Shown here one piece after another: positions 5,686 through 6,669 of a stretch of 6,669 nucleotides of DNA. Source of the DNA: Brevundimonas sp. UBA5936 (GTDB lineage: Bacteria > Pseudomonadota > Alphaproteobacteria > Caulobacterales > Caulobacteraceae); NCBI GenBank assembly GCA_002430835.1, contig DJDA01000050.1, positions 1-6,669 of the forward strand, written 5' to 3'. Within the stretch, counting starts at the first letter, position 1. Each line of letters starts with the position of its first letter. The translations under genes and the position numbers were made by a program. The notes beneath the pieces are model-generated. The model saw only the letters and a program-made list of their open reading frames with translations, was not told the origin of the DNA and did no database searches.

Positions 5686-5718
5686 GGTCCCCCGACCCCC
5701 GCCGAGAGCCAAGCCGCT

Positions 5719-6669
5719 TTAAGCCTTGGCGCCCTTGCGGCCCGTTTTCTTGTGCACAGGATCAACGCTCGCGCGCGTCTCGTCCAGAGGCCATCGCGGC
5801 CGGGCGGCGACATCGATGTCGGAGGTCAGCCCTTTTTCCAGCCGCTCCGCCCCCGCCAGGGCGATCATCGCCGCATTATCGGTGCAATAGGCCATCGGCG
5901 GCGCAAGGAAGGCGAAGCCGTGCTTGGTCGCCAGATCCTCCAGCGTCCGCCGGATCGTCTTGTTCGCCGCCACGCCGCCCGCCACCACAAACAGGCGATG
6001 CTCATGAGCCTCGGCGTAATCCTTCATCGCCCGTTCGGAGCGTTCGGCCAGCTGACGCGCGATCGCCTTCTGCACCGCATCGGCCAGATCCGCCCGGTCC
6101 TGCTCCGTCTCGCAGGTCTGGGCCAGCCGCGACGCCGCCGTCTTCAGCCCTGAGAAGGAGAAGTCGCAGTCCTTGCGCCCCAGCAGCGCCCGCGGCAGCT
6201 CGAACCGAGACCCGTCGCCGGACTCCGCCAGCCTCTCCAGCGCCGGTCCGCCCGGATAGCCCAGCCCCATGGCCTTGGCGATCTTGTCGAAGGCCTCGCC
6301 CGCCGCGTCGTCGATGGTCGTGCCTAGACGGCTCATGTCGCCGATGCCGCGCACTTCCAAGAGCTGGCAATGCCCGCCCGAGACCAGCAGCAGCAGGAAG
6401 GGATAGGTCGTCTCCGCCCCCAGCCGCGCCGACACCGCATGGCCTTCCAGATGGTTGACCGCGATCAGCGGCAAGCCCCGCGCCAGCGCCGCCGCCTTGC
6501 CGTAGGACAGGCCGACCATGACCCCGCCCACCAGTCCCGGCCCCGCCGTCGCCGCCACGCCGTCCAGCGCGCTCCAGTCCAGCCCGGCCTCGGCCATGGC
6601 CCGGCGCGTCACGCCGTCGATCATCTCCACATGGCTGCGCGCGGCGATTTCCGGCACCACCCCGCCATA
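5719..6669 (-). CDS. tsaD: tRNA N6-threonylcarbamoyladenosine synthase subunit TsaD (5' end outside window)
   Basis: Kae1/TsaD/YgjD (formerly Gcp) is the catalytic subunit that transfers the threonylcarbamoyl group to A37 of ANN-decoding tRNAs, acting with TsaB and TsaE in bacteria; TsaC supplies the threonylcarbamoyl-adenylate. The visible 316 residues begin with YGGVVPEIAARSH; family members run about 340-365 residues, so some 25-50 N-terminal residues are missing beyond the window edge. In visible numbering, the metal-binding H73 and H77 lie in NHLEGH and D265 in YCTDNAAMIA. The nucleotide-binding ASKHA fold is shown by TAGPGLVGG (41-49), VSGGHCQL (97-104), FSFSGLKTA (170-178) and VVAGGVAANK (228-237). 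The GTG at 6660 is an internal valine of YGGVV, not the start. The C-terminus ends in a short basic tail, HKKTGRKGAKA (306-316), beyond the conserved core. It leads the tsaD-gpsA-Rieske operon in the visible region. Confidence 0.97.
   Translation of the reverse strand, partial: YGGVVPEIAARSHVEMIDGVTRRAMAEAGLDWSALDGVAATAGPGLVGGVMVGLSYGKAAALARGLPLIAVNHLEGHAVSARLGAETTYPFLLLLVSGGHCQLLEVRGIGDMSRLGTTIDDAAGEAFDKIAKAMGLGYPGGPALERLAESGDGSRFELPRALLGRKDCDFSFSGLKTAASRLAQTCETEQDRADLADAVQKAIARQLAERSERAMKDYAEAHEHRLFVVAGGVAANKTIRRTLEDLATKHGFAFLAPPMAYCTDNAAMIALAGAERLEKGLTSDIDVAARPRWPLDETRASVDPVHKKTGRKGAKA

Noticed and set aside
1..6669. tRNA or rRNA genes, CRISPR arrays, insertion sequences, phage or toxin-antitoxin genes.
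   Set aside because: No repeat-spacer pattern, transposase motif, terminal repeats or RNA gene signature is visible; gene order and composition look like uniform chromosomal core DNA.

Overview
The window is very GC-rich (roughly two thirds G+C by eye) and densely packed with protein genes. Start codons are mixed ATG and GTG, several stop and start codons overlap, and there is no sign of mobile DNA. Protein similarity recalled from family knowledge points to an alphaproteobacterium, most likely Caulobacterales and probably Brevundimonas-like. This placement is an inference, because there is no rRNA gene or other definitive marker.

Layout. Positions 1-4267 are all on the + strand. First comes a drug-efflux operon: the C-terminal part of an EmrA/HlyD-type membrane fusion protein (gene truncated by the window start), a 14-helix EmrB/DHA2-type MFS pump (GTG start overlapping the previous stop), and a TetR-family repressor (ATG overlapping the pump's stop by one base). 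After an 86-base gap come a creatininase-superfamily metal-dependent amidohydrolase and, 20 bases further on, a phasin-like protein. Next is a 52-residue acidic protein with its own strong Shine-Dalgarno. It is preceded by an imperfect 10-bp hairpin and a weak candidate general-stress (EcfG/SigT-type) promoter.

Positions 4289-6669 are all on the - strand and converge on the first block with only 21 bases between the stop codons. In transcription order they are tsaD (Kae1/YgjD tRNA t6A synthesis, 5' end outside the window), gpsA (NAD(P)-dependent glycerol-3-phosphate dehydrogenase) and a small single-domain Rieske [2Fe-2S] protein whose GTG start overlaps the gpsA stop. This looks like one housekeeping operon.

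How the genes work together. The fusion protein and MFS pump would form the inner-membrane and periplasmic parts of a tripartite efflux system, with the TetR protein as the likely local repressor. TsaD and GpsA are core housekeeping enzymes, for tRNA modification and phospholipid precursor supply. The Rieske protein is likely co-translated with GpsA, but its redox partner is unknown. The longest intergenic stretch is 86 bases, so no gene-free region exceeds 300 bases. I found no RNA genes, CRISPR arrays, insertion sequences or phage genes, and no convincing new biological system. The most curious points are the hairpin and stress-promoter overlap before the 52-residue protein, and the gpsA-coupled Rieske protein.
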